In this document: in pieces, positions 1 through 11,874 of the stretch | How positions within the stretch are numbered: position 1 is the stretch's first letter | How the letters are laid out: each line of letters starts with the position of its first letter | DNA from: Sweltsa coloradensis | Lineage: Eukaryota; Arthropoda; Insecta; Plecoptera; Chloroperlidae | NCBI GenBank assembly: GCA_024449915.1 | Contig: JAMZAV010000025.1 | Location: forward strand, 1,242,001-1,306,000 | Direction: 5' to 3' | DNA length: 64,000 nucleotides | Program-made: the position numbers and the translations under genes | Notes under the pieces: model-generated | What the model was told of the DNA's origin: nothing | The model's input: only the letters and a program-made list of their open reading frames with translations | Databases searched by the model: none

Positions 1-685
1 CCACTGCGAGACATAAGTCCAAAATGGAAAAAATGGAAAATCTAAAACATGGATTTCAATTCTGGAAATTCCCAACAAACCGTTTACCTACAGTGTTGGC
101 TCGAGCGCTAAGCTCTCGACTCTGATTCGGGAGGTCTCGGGTTCAATCCCGTCGAGATCGGCAATCCTGACTGAAGGTTTTTTACGAGGTTTTCCTCAGT
201 CGTGAATGCGAATGTAAGGGATTGAGTCCTCTTAAACAGCCCTCGGACATCCCTTCAAATTGTCCTATCCGCAATATACCTAGTTAGTCACCTGAAGAGG
301 GTCACACCGTTTAACTCTGATGTGTACCCTACAGCGGGCATCCTACAAAAATTTATTTATTTATTTATCTTAAGATGAAACCAAATAAACCTGCGCGTTC
401 ACATTGATTTAAACGTTGATATCCAGTGTGCAAATTTAAGTTAAAAAAAATCTTTACACTTGGAATAAATTCCCAAAGTTGACCAAGAGTAAATTTAGGT
501 GATTTCACTAATTTTTAATTCAAAATCAATGAATTAATTTAGGAATACGCATATTGGGTAGCATAGATTTATTATTTATTAACGTTAGTGTAAAATTTGT
601 TAGCGATTTTATAAACCATTTACCCGATAAAAACAGAAAGCTGAGCGCCTAAACTCGTCTCCGCGCCAGCCTCAGCGACTCCTCT
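1..685 (+). repeat. Family D repeat, copy 1, split by a SINE
   Basis: Positions 1-90 and about 380-685 match 46148-46540 as one continuous sequence (for example GCGAGACATAAGT, TTGATATCC, CTCGTCTCCGCGCCAGCC). The tRNA-SINE at 91-369 sits between the halves, so D is older than that SINE. The left end lies outside the window. Class unknown; no coding capacity seen. Confidence 0.75.
91..369 (+). mobile_element. tRNA-derived SINE, near full length
   Basis: The head contains a pol III A box (TGGCTCGAGCG, 97-107) and a B box (GGTTCAATCC, 140-149) spaced as in a tRNA. The conserved body (GGCAATCCTGACTGAAGG, AACAGCCCTCGGACATCCC, CACCTGAAGAGGGTCA) recurs at six other places. It ends in a TTTA-type tail. 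It is inserted in family D. Confidence 0.85.
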
Positions 686-785
686 TAAACGGACTAACGA
701 AATATCACAGATGTTAAGAAATTGAGTGCCGCTTCCTGCCTATGAGATGATTGTGCGTACACCTGTGTTGTATTTTAACGAACGA

Positions 786-1300
786 CGTTTACGATTTATT
801 TTATTTATTATTTATTTAACGTCTATCCTATTCAGTTATAAAAACTGATTTACAAAGGAGGGCAACTAAATAAATCTAATTACATAGATGCAGAAACAAC
901 AATAAACTACACTTTCATAAATATTTGAAATAGTAGCATTACAACAACAATGCATTTTCCACAACAATTTTGGTTACAAATAAAAATGATATTATATCCA
1001 TTTAATGAATGAATCAAATATAAAAAAGGGTGGAGAATGAAAAGAAAAGAGAAGAAAGGAAAAAAAATTAAAAAAGAAAGAAAAAGATAAAGAAGAAAAA
1101 AGAAAAAAGAAAAAAGGAAAAAAAAACAAAACGAAAAGAAAAAAATGATTTATTAGACGATCCCACTCAAACGAATATGAGGTTTGCCAAAAATCAGGAA
1201 CAGCAAATCAGGGAGTATAATCAAAAACTTTCGCGGAAGAAACCACCGAACGCGAAATCTTTATTCTTGTGTTCAATCTTCATTTTTGTGTTCAAATCTT
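786..1300 (+). repeat. Family G retroposon-like repeat, copy 1
   Basis: Shares CTATCCTATTCAGTTAT, AACTGATTTACAAAGGAGG, then a purine-rich run (1020-1150) and GATCCCACTCxAACGAATATG with 41660-42720. The first 150 bp also match 2880-3030 in reverse. The start is a TTTA-rich tract, suggesting a LINE/SINE 3' end read backwards. No protein recognised. Confidence 0.6.
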
Positions 1301-1817
1301 GATAATATTTTAGTCCAAAAAATCTTGACTCATATATATATAATTATATCAGATATATAATTATTTAAAATTGTTCATGTCAAACTGATCACAGCAATGA
1401 TACAGGACACCTAACTCAAGTTGCAAGCTCCATCAGTGGGCGGCAACCAGACAATCTAGGCAGAAAAATATAATTGAAAAAAAATACATTGTTTATATCA
1501 TAATCAAAGCAATAATGAACAAACAAAGAGACAAGCAACATCATTAATAAGAACTTATGAAGGTAAATTAACATTACACAAACACACAGACAATAACCTA
1601 CAAATAAATAGTAAAAATCAATTTTTTGTTCTTTGATTCATTATCATTGCTTCAATTTTACTTTTAAATTGTACAATTCCTAGATCAGTAAACTGGCTTC
1701 TAATATCATAAATAAATTGAATTCCAATAGGATGGCACGCCTCTGTACATAAATGACTTTCTAAATGCTTCAGAATTTAATCTAGGAACTTCCAATGAGT
1801 TTATTAAGTGCTACTTC

Positions 1818-2107
1818 ACTTAATAGGGATTGTAACTCCCCTTTAAGAATCACTTTTCTGTCCGTCCGCCGTGTGTCACGTGCCACGATAAAAACCGAAC
1901 ACAACCTCCGATTAATACAGGTTTCTTACGTAGACATTGCCCATTAAAATAGGGACCATACAGAATCTTTTGGTGACCGTTGAGGTCAAGGGAGAGGGGC
2001 TATCATTTTATGTACTAGGCACTTCCACCAAAATTTTTAATGAACGATAAGGTTGTGTGTTCTTCTCGGATAATCTGTTGATTATGAAACTTCGCTCCCT
2101 ATTTTGG
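1818..2107 (+). mobile_element. Family E MITE-like element, copy 1
   Basis: Shows the family core in order: TTTCTGTCCGTCCG, TGTCACGTGCCACGATAAAA, ACATTGCCC, TTTTGGTGACC, GGCACTTCCACC. The left edge (AATAGGGATTG) and right edge (CTTCGCTCCCTATTTT) are imperfect inverted repeats, suggesting a DNA-type MITE of about 290 bp. Confidence 0.7.
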
Positions 2108-2869
2108 GTACTTCCGTACCCAGACTTGTGTGAAATTAGCATGCACTCAGGGAAATTAAAAATTAAAATTTGTCTACAAAAATAAAATTTCTTCTATTAC
2201 TCATTACACGATTGTGTTAGTTTTTGGATGTGGGTGGCGAGTGAAGCGAACATAGGAAGACTTCAAGTTGAGTAGCCCTAGAAAATAGCTTTAGTTTAAA
2301 AAAAAATGTTTTTTCTTTTTTGTTCGCTCAAAATACCGATCGAGTAATCGAATAGTTTGTGATCATCACATTCTAAGTATTACAAATTCAACAATGCTTC
2401 TTTCCGCCAACTTCGATAAATTAACTTTATTTTTGTAGTAGTGTAAGCTGCTTCAAGATTATTCAAAAGCAAAAGTTTATTAAGAAAGTGACAATGCTGC
2501 GCCGCTTCCCTTCTCCCCCTCCAAAAATAAACCAAAATACTCTTTCAGATTGCAACTGGCTTAGGAAAGTATATATGGATATTTTTTGTGTCTATGAATA
2601 ATAAATATGCATAATAATGTCCCCTTTCTTAAAACTATGATGGATAGCGCGAAGTCTGTTGCAATAATTATGGGCACTCGACTCAAACATAGAATACCCC
2701 AAATATTATCGAAGGAAATGTGGTACATAAGTGAAGAAATTGAATAAATCTTATACAACTGACACGGTAAGTGTAACCTGACCAATTAGGGTTGCATTTG
2801 ATTTTTTGCATTTGCGTTTGAATGATTGCAATTGATTCATTAATTAATTGCATTTAATATACTTTTTAT

Positions 2870-3054
2870 TTGTTATTAAAATTGTTGTGTTTTAATGCAT
2901 TTTTGTTGTAATGTTACTATTTCAAATATTTACTAAACTGTAGTTCATTGTTGTGTCTGCATCTATGTAATTAGATTTATTTAGTTGTCCTCCGTTGTAA
3001 ATCAGTTTTATAACTGAAAAGGATACACGTTAAATAAATAAATAAATAAATAAA

Positions 3055-3103
<49 letters not shown>

Positions 3104-3104
3104 A
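2870..3104 (-). repeat. Family G retroposon end with (AAAT)n tail
   Basis: Reverse match to 810-960 (TCCGTTGTAAATCAGTTTTAT, TGCATCTATGTAATTAGATTT), followed by a long (AAAT)n microsatellite at 3036-3104. Confidence 0.65.
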
Positions 3105-3297
3105 AAATGATATGATATTCGTTGCCACAGACAACATAACATCAATAAAGTGCGTATTAAAGAATTGCCAAGAATATTTGTGTGTGTTTGCCAAGTATTA
3201 AGGTGCCTATTCTAGAATCGCAAAGACGATGTACAATCTGTCTTCATTTTGCTGTTAATAACTGGGTTCACACTAACAGCAGTGCAAAAAAAGTGCA

Positions 3298-3480
3298 GGA
3301 CCGGCAATCCTGACTGAAGATATTTTTCCGAGGTTTTCCCCAGTGTATGTGAATGCAAAGGATTGAGTCCTCTTAAACAGCCCTCGGAAATCCCTTCACA
3401 TTTGTCCTTTCCGCAACATACCAGTTAGACACCTAAAGTGGGGCATTATTGCACCCTGGGCAGGCTTCTTACGAAAAATT
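3298..3480 (+). mobile_element. tRNA-derived SINE, 5'-truncated
   Basis: Begins at CCGGCAATCCTGACTGAAG and runs through CTTAAACAGCCCTCGG to the end region. The tRNA-like head is missing. Confidence 0.75.
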
Positions 3481-3487
3481 ATTATTA

Positions 3488-4279
3488 CTAGGAAGCTTCG
3501 CAAACGCTTTTTTTAGTCGCGTTGATGGATGAGCTTTTTAATTATAAAATGTTAATATTAATTTAAAATAATAAAAACATATTAACACGGCCCATACAAA
3601 GCAATCATTAGGTCTGTTGGATCTTTGATTGTTTGTAACAAGGCTGTGAGTAAGGTATAAAATCTCCTGTGAAGTTTTCATACAAGGCTGTGATAAAGAT
3701 CTAAAATCTATTTTTTCGTGCTATTTGGGCGGATTCTGACCAAACGGGTGGGGCTACAAAGTTCACATTTCACATGGACATTAATGTAAGGGTGATGTAT
3801 TGACTTTTGAAAGAGAAAGTTGAAAAAGTTAGCCAGAATCTATAGAAATAAAGGTTTTAATATTTAATACCTCAAAAAACTCAAATTAAAACCTTTATTT
3901 CTATAGATTCTGGCTAACTTTTCCAACTTTTTCTTTCAAACTTCAATACATCACCGTTACCTTAATGTCCATGTGAAATATGAACGTTGTAGCCCTACCC
4001 GTTTGGTCAGAATCGGTCCAAATGTCACGAAAATATCGCACTAAAAATCGAAAAAAATCGTAAAAGTACGATATTCATGAGAAATATTTCTTCGATTGTA
4101 CCCAAAAACGTGGCAAGTCTAAGTTCAGAGAAAACGAAGGTCGTGTCAAATTTTCATCAAGATCGCATATGCCGTTTGCCTGGTAGAGAGCGAACAAACA
4201 GACGGGAAAAAAAAAAAAAAACGAGCTAAATTTTTTGGGGGGTCGACGTGAAATTGAAGTCTTCGCTTCGCTCATCCAA
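3488..4279 (-). mobile_element. HINE-like element copy 1, with internal inverted duplication
   Basis: The plus-left edge is ACTAG with the hairpin AACGC/GCGTT and GATGGATGAGC; the plus-right edge is TTCGCTTCGCTCATCCAA. Read on the minus strand it starts with the 5' subterminal repeat TTGGATGAGC and ends with GCTCATCCATCAACGC, hairpin, CTAG|T. The segment 3731-3850 is an inverted copy of 3880-4020, centred near 3868, a foldback inside the element. No coding capacity; the short frames here are shadows. Confidence 0.75.
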
Positions 4280-5971
4280 TTATATTTGCTATAATCTTAT
4301 CCAGCATAATTGATGGTTGGACGAACTAGTGGATATTTTAGGAGGAATACCTACTATAGGATAGTATACACACCAGTTTACTCAGTGCGACCCTCATGAA
4401 GTAACTTGGTATTAAATAAGGGTGTTAGGATAGTTTTGACATGAATGTACGAGGCTGTGAGACTACTCAATTCCTAGCATTCAAAATGACGTATGAAGTA
4501 AACAATACACACAATTTCAGTAGGGATTGCCTGAGGCTGATATCGATTTGTCTACCTCTCTAATAATAATTTCACACGTTATGTGCGTTTTATTTCTTTT
4601 GCAACAATAATACATGATTGTATGCTCACTTATATACTTGGCATAATTACCGTACAAGTCTTGAAATACGCTTGGGAGTAAAGTCCTTAAACAATCTTAA
4701 TCTTAAAAAAATATTTCATTAATAGTACGAAAACAATGTCACCGCTTAATTAAGTTTATATAGTGATAATGTATTATCTTACACTTCGGTGAATTAGACA
4801 ATATAAGATCAACAAAGAACGAATGCATGATAAGCAATGATACATATGTGTGTATTGACAAAACAATCTCAACTTGGCTAAATGCTTAAATAAATAACTT
4901 AAATAACTAGAGTAATCTACCCTCTCTGAAACAGAACTGTTTTTCAATAGGGGGCGTTATTCAAGCGGTTTTAACTAACCTTGTCGATGACGACATCGAT
5001 GAACGAATAATAGACAACCAACGGTCATTATTTGAAATGCGGATCGCTGGCTAGCCACCATTCAGTCGCGGATATTGACACCAGCACCAACGACGCAAGT
5101 TCAAAACCACTATACAGTTTATTAACTTGTAAAGTGAGCTCCACTTAGTGATCGGTAACTTCAATTTAACTGTCATAGTGATCAATAAGGACATCCTGAA
5201 TTGTAAGCCATGGTCGAGTTTTTGGAAGTGATTATTTCAGCAAATGATCGCCACCCTTTGGACCAAAGCGATAAAATGGCTCGTTTTTCAACGGGGATCC
5301 CTAGTTTTGTACTATTATATTATAAGTGATGGATAGGAAAAGCTTTGAGAAGCGTATTAACATGAGAATTGTTTCCTTGTGATAATATTTCAAGTCTAGA
5401 CTGTCTGAGCCCCCCCCCCCCATTTAGGGCCACTACGAGACTCAATACCGTTATATTCAGCCGTCTACTTATTGTTAACGTCATCTTTTCTATTCAACTC
5501 ATTAATATCGCATTTATGTTTGAAGAACTTTATTTTTACATAGAAGAAGATTGGGGTGTGCTACATTGTGGTTTGGGGATATATCCATTATTTAATCGTT
5601 TTGGTTATTTTTTCATATACAATATGGACAATAGATTTTGAATTGAAAATCAAGTGGGATGTTTCAAGCCATTATAAGATATAAAGAGGGATGGGTAAAA
5701 TACAGATTACTTGAGCAGAGATCGCTACAGCGTGGATGGAGCGTATCCCGGTTAAGCTGCTTACGGGTCGTATTTTACATTGTCGATATCAAGAGAGCTG
5801 CGGTATTTTTGATTTTGTATTTACCTATTGGTATAAATATTACAATTTATTTACCACATATAAATCTGTGTATAAATCGGTGGAATAAGACAATTCATAA
5901 ACGAAATATAATACACCACAACGAACAGCAATAAACCGTTCTAAACAATTTTTTGCTAAGTATCAAAATAA
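4280..5971. other. Intergenic AT-rich stretch
   Basis: Holds a retroposon-end fragment (family H, 4885-5035: CAGAACTG, CTTGTCGATGACGACATCGA) and otherwise no recognised gene. Two overlapping open frames at 5369-5934 have no recognisable domain and skewed composition; I treat them as chance frames. Confidence 0.5.
5210..5329 (+). CDS. Possible short coding exon or small ORF (39 codons)
   Basis: The ATG has a strong animal context (GCCATGG) and opens a 39-codon frame beginning MVEFLEVII and ending LLYYK. Upstream, 5060-5200 looks like a leader with TTCAGTC, an arthropod initiator-like motif. No domain is recognised and no convincing donor follows, so this is weak. Confidence 0.15.
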   Translation: MVEFLEVIISANDRHPLDQSDKMARFSTGIPSFVLLYYK

Positions 5972-6558
5972 CTAGGAAAACGCTAAAGTCCCGCCGCGTT
6001 GATGGATGAGCTTTTAAAAATGTTTAGTTTGCATGGGATATCTTTACTTTTGCAAGTTCTTTGTTTTGCTGCCTACGCATTGTAGCTGATTGTTGTCAAG
6101 TTTCTTTTGTTACCTGTCAATTGGTATTATTTTCCGTAAAAAACTTATATTAAAAGCTTTATTTCTATAGATTTTGGCTAACTATTTAAACTTTTTCTTT
6201 TAAAAGGTACTACATCACCATAACCTTAATGTCCATGTATAATATGAACGTTGTAGCCCCACCAGTTTGGTCAGAATTGGCCCAAATGGCACGAAAATAT
6301 CGCACTAAAAATCGAAAAAAATCGTAAAAGTACGATATTCATGAGAAATATTTCTTCGATTGTACCCAAAAACAATACACCTCTAAGTTCAGAGATTTCG
6401 GAGGTCCTGTCAAATTTTCATCAAGATCGGATATGCCGTTTGCCTGGTAGAGAGTTAACAAACAGACAAAAAAAAAACAAAAAAAAAACAAAAAAAAAAC
6501 ACCCGAGCAAAATTTTTTGGGGGTCAGTGAAATTGAAGTCTTCGCTTCGCTCATCCAA
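5972..6558 (-). mobile_element. HINE-like element copy 2
   Basis: Plus-left edge ACTAGGAAAACGCTAAAGTC, then CCGCGTTGATGGATGAGC; plus-right edge TTCGCTTCGCTCATCCAA. On the minus strand the 3' hairpin is AACGC-(12 nt)-GCGTT followed by TTC and CTAG|T (type I end). A CAAAA-rich tract lies about 60 bp inside the 5' end. Confidence 0.75.
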
Positions 6559-7136
6559 TTATTTTTGGTTGTCCCTCATTTACATTTGTACAAAGAGAAT
6601 AAAAATATAGATTTACATTTTAATTTATTTATTGAAGACGGTAAGATAAAAATACAAAGTTCAAGACATTTCGGGTCTCAAATTTGCAAGCGTAAATATT
6701 TGCATGGTTTTGTTTAAGTGGGTTACCAACATTTCTGCACGGTCGAAAGTCCGTTATACAAAGTTAATTTACAATATTTTCACCAATTTTATAAGTGAGT
6801 TTTCTACGACGTACTGCTTATATCTAGCACTAACAAATTAGTATTGCCACCTTGGATGATTTAGTAAAATTGTGAGAGGCAAGTAAAACATATTTTCAAA
6901 ATCCATTCAAAAGTGTCATATTAAATGGGTACATGTTTTAATAATAATTTTATATTACATCACTCAAGAACATTTTTGCAGTTTCCAACCAATAACAAAT
7001 TGCACACCGTAAGATATGTCTTAATTTAAGATGTGATACACTGTGGAAAGTTCAATAATATAGTGTTATACACAAACATATTTTAAAGAAAGAAGATGGT
7101 TTATAGTCGATTAAAAATGTTCCCATTCGTTCAAGA

Positions 7137-7743
7137 CGAGAGACCCTAGACTTAAATATAATTTCTAAATAATTCAGTAAGGACGTCTGAAAAGTAAAAA
7201 GAATGAAAGAGGGACATAATAAAAGAGCATATTATTTTTTTGAAATTTTTTGACGGGACATAGTCTCAGAATCAACAATTATATTCAAGTTGCCCGAATG
7301 AATCCAGTTAGTTCAAAATTGAGTTTTGAGCAGCGGATTTTTGTATATTGTTTCTATACTCTCATCACCAACTTAATAAAATGGAAACTACTTGTCTGTC
7401 GTTTCTGGCGTTGTAAATTTTTTTTTCGTCAAACGGTACAAAATTTGAAATTGTACCGGAGGGCGAAAAAATCGTGCAACGCAAGAAACTATAGAAAATC
7501 ATCGATCCTTTTATTTAAGTTGTTGATAAAGGAGTGTAGAAACAATATATAAAAAACCGCTGTTCAAAACTCAATTTTGAACTAGCTAGATTGATTCGGG
7601 CAATTTGAATATAATTGTTGATTCTGAGGCTGTCGGTTCAAAAAAAAATTCAAAAAAATAAAAGTCCCTCTTTCATTCTACTAACTTTTCAGACGTCTTT
7701 ACTGCCTTCTTTAGAAATCATATTTGGGTCTAGGGATTCCCCT
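7137..7743. mobile_element. Palindromic foldback element (about 600 bp)
   Basis: The two halves are inverted copies: AGACCCTAGACTTAAATAT on the left pairs with ATATTTGGGTCTAGGGA on the right; GACGTCTGAAAAGT pairs with ACTTTTCAGACGTC. The centre is GGTACAAA-x7-ATTGTACCGG near 7440. A 100-codon frame at 7250-7552 spans the hairpin and is not a gene. Such perfect arms suggest a foldback transposon. Confidence 0.75.
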
Positions 7744-8477
7744 TAGACCTCGTATGTTCTCTTTGATTACCATAGGTATTAAGATACTTCGACTATGAGA
7801 GACTATGCCAAGGTACTTACCAACTATAAGTACCATTTAGTGTAAAATGTAACTGCTCTCAGAAGGAATTCTAAGAAAAATATTTATTCTAGCTATATAA
7901 ATGTTTTATTGTATATTTTCAAGTAATTGAATGCAACATTAAGACTCCCCAATGAGCATTGGTAGCATTTAGTGTTCTAAAACTCTCCACTTTCCGGAAT
8001 TAACTTTGCAAGAAGAATTTTATACACATTACACGTATTGTAATTTTAAAATTAATGGTATGAGCAGCAATAAAAAACAATATTGTCTGTCTTTAAAATT
8101 ATATCGTAAGTGTTAATTCTCACAAAAGAAACTTGACACCATTTATTTTATGTTTCAAGTTTAGCTATTGAACTTTATAATGACACTTAAACGTATCTCG
8201 TTCTAAAAGTTACACCATGGCAGTGTTTTAAGTGTTGTCGGTATCGTTATAGAAAGAATACAAAACTGTTGCTGCAATACATACGAATTCTACGAATTCA
8301 CAATAATAGAGGAACAAACAGTCTTATTAAACAAAGCTACTTCACCAAATTGTAATACTTAATACTTCATAAAAATTTACTTTTTCATTCGAATTTCAAA
8401 ATTTGTTCATAGTTCTAATGAAATTAGTGAAAATTAGTGATACAAAAAATTAAGACAAGAAAGTGTGCACAAATATT
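7744..8477. other. AT-rich intergenic sequence
   Basis: No gene, RNA or recognised repeat seen. Confidence 0.4.
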
Positions 8478-8800
8478 AGGTTGCAAAGCTCTCCTATAAC
8501 CATCTCACTTTTCTATCCGTCCGTCTGTCCGTCATGCGTGTATCACGTCTCACGATAATAACCCAACAAGACCTGCGCTTGACATGAGTTTTTTTCTTGT
8601 CATAACCATTCTACAAGGATGATAAAGAATTCTTTTGGTGACTGGCGGTTAGGGGGGTGGGGAGGGGTGGAAGTAGCATCACCAAAACCTTATGTATATA
8701 AATACCCGGCACCTCCACCAACAACGGGACTTAATTGTACGGGCAGATTGTATTTTTAGATTGATAACACTTTTCATACTTGGCACCTCCACTAACAACG
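8478..8800 (+). mobile_element. Family E element, copy 2
   Basis: Core motifs TCCGTCCGTCTGTCCGTC, TCACGTCTCACGATAA and GGCACCTCCACCAACAACG. It is followed tail to tail by copy 3, so the pair forms a long imperfect hairpin. Confidence 0.7.
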
Positions 8801-9112
8801 AGTTTTGAACAGTGAAAAGAAACGTTTTATTTCATTTTTGTATTCCGGCTTATGTTGGAATATTTGTGCCGGGTCATGAATTTTCAAAAGTTCTGTGGAG
8901 GTCACTCTATACCTTGATCCTCGGTGTCAGGGTCACCAAAACCATTCTGTATTATCCTATTTGAAGGGTAATGCCAACAAAAAACGCATGTCAATCGGTC
9001 GTCGTGTTTTGTTATTATCATGAGACGTGACCAATCACATTGACGGACGGAAGGACAGACTTACGGACGGACAAGAAAATAATCCTTTTTAGAGCTATCG
9101 CTCCTTAATATC
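8801..9112 (-). mobile_element. Family E element, copy 3 (inverted partner)
   Basis: Reverse core: GAAGGGTAATGCCAACAAAA, CATGAGACGTGACC, GACGGACGGAAGGACAGAC, ending TATCGCTCCTTA, the inverted form of the family edge. Confidence 0.65.
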
Positions 9113-9281
9113 AAATTAATTAACAGATTTTTTTCTTATTTTACCAAAGCTCCATGTAAAAATAAATTTTGACGTGTTTGTAATGACAGTATACCGTTAG
9201 CAATTACATTAATTGTTTTATGAAGATTAAATTAATGTAATTAAGTTAATTTGTAAAATAATCATAAATACACTACTTAGG

Positions 9282-9530
9282 AAGCAAAGCTCCTCTAAAA
9301 GCATGACTTTTATGATCGTTAGCCTAGTCCACCCGTCCAACAGTTTGTACATGTGTCACGTCTCAGTCTAAAAACCGAACAAGACCTCCGATTAACATGG
9401 AATATTTTAGTTGGCATGTTGCCCTTCAACAAGGATGATACATAGTGTTTCAGTCGACCCTGAGGTCAAGCCCGACTATCTAAGCACAAACTTCATATGA
9501 CTACCCGGCACCTCCACCAATAACCAAATT
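9282..9530 (+). mobile_element. Family E element, copy 4
   Basis: Starts GAAGCAAAGCTCC, has GTGTCACGTCTCAGTCTAAA, ACCTCCGATTAACATGG and CCCGGCACCTCCACCAATAA. The TCCGTCCG tract is decayed. Confidence 0.6.
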
Positions 9531-9599
9531 TTAATTCACGGTAGTACGTATGTTATGTCACTGGATCTATATATTCATTTGTATATATTTATTTATTCA

Positions 9600-9745
9600 T
9601 TTAAGCATAATGTTCCATCCGGCCAGTCAGTCAGTCATCGGTCTTGAAGAAGCTACCAACGGGGATGGCGAAACGTCAAGCTTTTCCTCATCGTCAACGC
9701 AAATCCCAAAGATTCATTTGGATCATTTCCACGCAGATAAAGCAT
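9600..9745 (+). mobile_element. Possible Penelope-like element end fragment
   Basis: The sequence TTGAAGAAGCTACC...GGATGGCGAAACGTC resembles the terminal region of Penelope-like elements, where CTGANGA and GAAAC boxes flank a short stem (degenerate hammerhead). Box 1 is altered (TTGAAGA). Assignment is tentative. Confidence 0.35.
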
Positions 9746-9749
9746 AACT

Positions 9750-11300
9750 CAGAGTTATGTAATTTTAAATTTACGTATTTATTTTTTCCGTATAGAGGCC
9801 CACTGTAGGGGTGCACATCAGTTTTACATTACTCATGGTAGAAGTTGTTATGTTTTCCATAATCGGTTTTATATGAAAAATAGTTTTCATTATTTATTTC
9901 TGTTATGCTCACAATGCTCGCAATTTCCATTTTTACTAATAAATAATTTGTGGCTTCGTGTTGACTAATAAATAATATTTACATAATCACAAATCTTACA
10001 ATCGAATTAAAGGTAACAAATTATTCGATTATATAATAATATAGTTTAAGTGTAGAATGAGAATTAAGGTCTTGAAAACCGAAAAAGCAAATTTGTGAGC
10101 TTTGGGCAGCAATAAATTTGTTTTACTAATCAGCTTTGTTTAAAATTTGCCAAATTGGTTCGAAGAGGGTATCAATAAATATTATGACCTACACATCTCC
10201 TTGCCTCAAGATTTTTTCTCAATTCTAGTACATGATTTACAATAATGTTATTATATAGGCTTATTTTTTTCTGACTAGTGTAAAATGGCGCTTGAAACGT
10301 AATTAATGTAAGCGATATTTATATTAAGTTATGGCCAATATTCATATAATCGGTCGGCAAAGATGCAAGCATAATGTTGCCTTGAGTAATCTAATATTAT
10401 TTGTATACAATGTTACATAATTATTCAAATTGATGATACAGTTTCAATACTTGGCAAGCGTTCAGAACAAGATTGCAAATACGTTGTATAGATAGACATG
10501 GATTCAATATTAAATGATTGGTTACCGCAATTAGCTTGACTATAATACAAGACATAAAATTGGGCTTTCAAAAAATGTAACCGCATGACATTTAACAAAT
10601 CGTAAAATTCACCCGTTTGGCCTTAACTGCAACTGTTTGCGGGAAATTGGAAATAAACTGGTGAACCTTACTATGATAAAGTGTTGTTCTTGTTTCAACG
10701 GTGGGTCACGAATATTCATCCGTGTCGTTGCATCTCTAATGGTTGGTGGCAAACCCAAACGAGCACAGGCAGTGGTGCGGCGTCTAATGTTGCACAATCT
10801 CACGAGTGCACGCTGCAACTAGCTTGCAGGAAACCTCCAAGCTTTCCGGCTTAAGGGTATCAACCAGACATTCAAAAGCGACTCGAGCGGAATTCCTGGT
10901 TTTTGTTCCGGCAGATGTTTTCTTGTTATAAGTTTTCATGTTGAATTTTAAGTTACAACTTCGATTGATCTATGTTATAATATAAATACATTTTAAATCG
11001 TGATCGTGTAAATTGGAGAATTCTCATAACATGCCCCACACCCGAAATTGTTTTTAATTTCTCGTGGAAAACATGCTTAAGGGCGATTGCATGCCTCTCT
11101 TCTCTTATCAATCTAATTGGCGATGTCGAGTATCGAACCGGGGACCTCTTGAACCACTCTTGCACGCAGTCACACATACCCATACTCTTGGATACCTCCC
11201 GTTGGATCTACCAGGCAATGTGCACGTCAACTGTGTACGTAATTTTATGTTGATTGCGAATGTAATATTTGATTTACTGTGGATACGTAATGAAACGACT
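9750..11300. other. Intergenic sequence, no supported gene
   Basis: AT-rich up to 10600. The segment 10600-10880 is less AT-rich and open on both strands for about 65 codons, but no domain is recognised. At 11118-11160 ATCGAACCGGGGACC is a minus-strand tRNA-like B-box fragment, perhaps a SINE head remnant. Confidence 0.4.
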
Positions 11301-11324
11301 TCATCGCATTATATTAAGTTGGGG

Positions 11325-11550
11325 GTAGATGTGGTATGGGTAGCATAAGTGGCATGGGTTCCAGGTTGGGGGTAGGTGTGGCATGGGTTTCATAAGTGGC
11401 ATGGGTTCCAGATTAAGGGTAGGTATTGGCATAGATGGCATAGGTGACATACGTGGCATAGGTGACATGGGTTCCAGTTTGGGGGTAGGTATTGACATGG
11501 ATGGCATAGGTGGCATAGGTTCCATATTGGGAGTAGGTGTAGCAAGGATG
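11325..11550. repeat. Minisatellite with GGCATA/GGGTTCCA units
   Basis: Imperfect tandem units built from TGGCATAGGTG, CATGGGTTCCAG and TTGGGGGTAGGT. Because the units are multiples of three, frames of 79-122 codons stay open on both strands (for example PMPSMPIPT repeats); these are by-products of the repeat. Confidence 0.7.
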
Positions 11551-11874
11551 GCCACTCTCGTTCTGTGTGTTCCTGTAGTCATTAATGTAGATGCTGTTAT
11601 GTTTTTTTTTAAAGCTGCTGTTGTCGTCTGTGATAATAGTACAGATCTCCAAGAGTCACACCCGTGCATACATTCTAGGATACAATAAACAGTTGTGCTT
11701 TATTGGTAAGATAGCTGCAGGAGTAGATAAACGATGCATCGCTATCTCTCTGTAACAAAAGCTTGCGCACATTAATTTCTATTTACAAGCTTCTAACACC
11801 ATTATCCAGTACTCACATTCAGTTATCAACATATTATTCGTCTTATGTGTGACATCTGGTACTGGCGTTGGTGG

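Noticed and set aside
91..165. Possible genuine tRNA gene
   Set aside because: The head has A and B boxes but no proper acceptor stem, and the conserved non-tRNA body follows in seven places, so it is a SINE.
3036..3104. Repeat array as a possible CRISPR or satellite
   Set aside because: It is a simple AAAT microsatellite at a retroposon tail; no spacers.
5369..5934. Two consecutive plus-strand frames of about 90 codons
   Set aside because: No domain, a poly-C run inside the first, and no splice or start evidence.
7250..7552. 100-codon plus-strand open frame
   Set aside because: It spans the centre of the palindromic element; the frame is a by-product of the inverted arms.
11301..11688. 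Proline/methionine-rich (minus) and glycine-rich (plus) frames of about 100-122 codons
   Set aside because: Both come from the same minisatellite whose units are multiples of three; no start context, domain or splice support.
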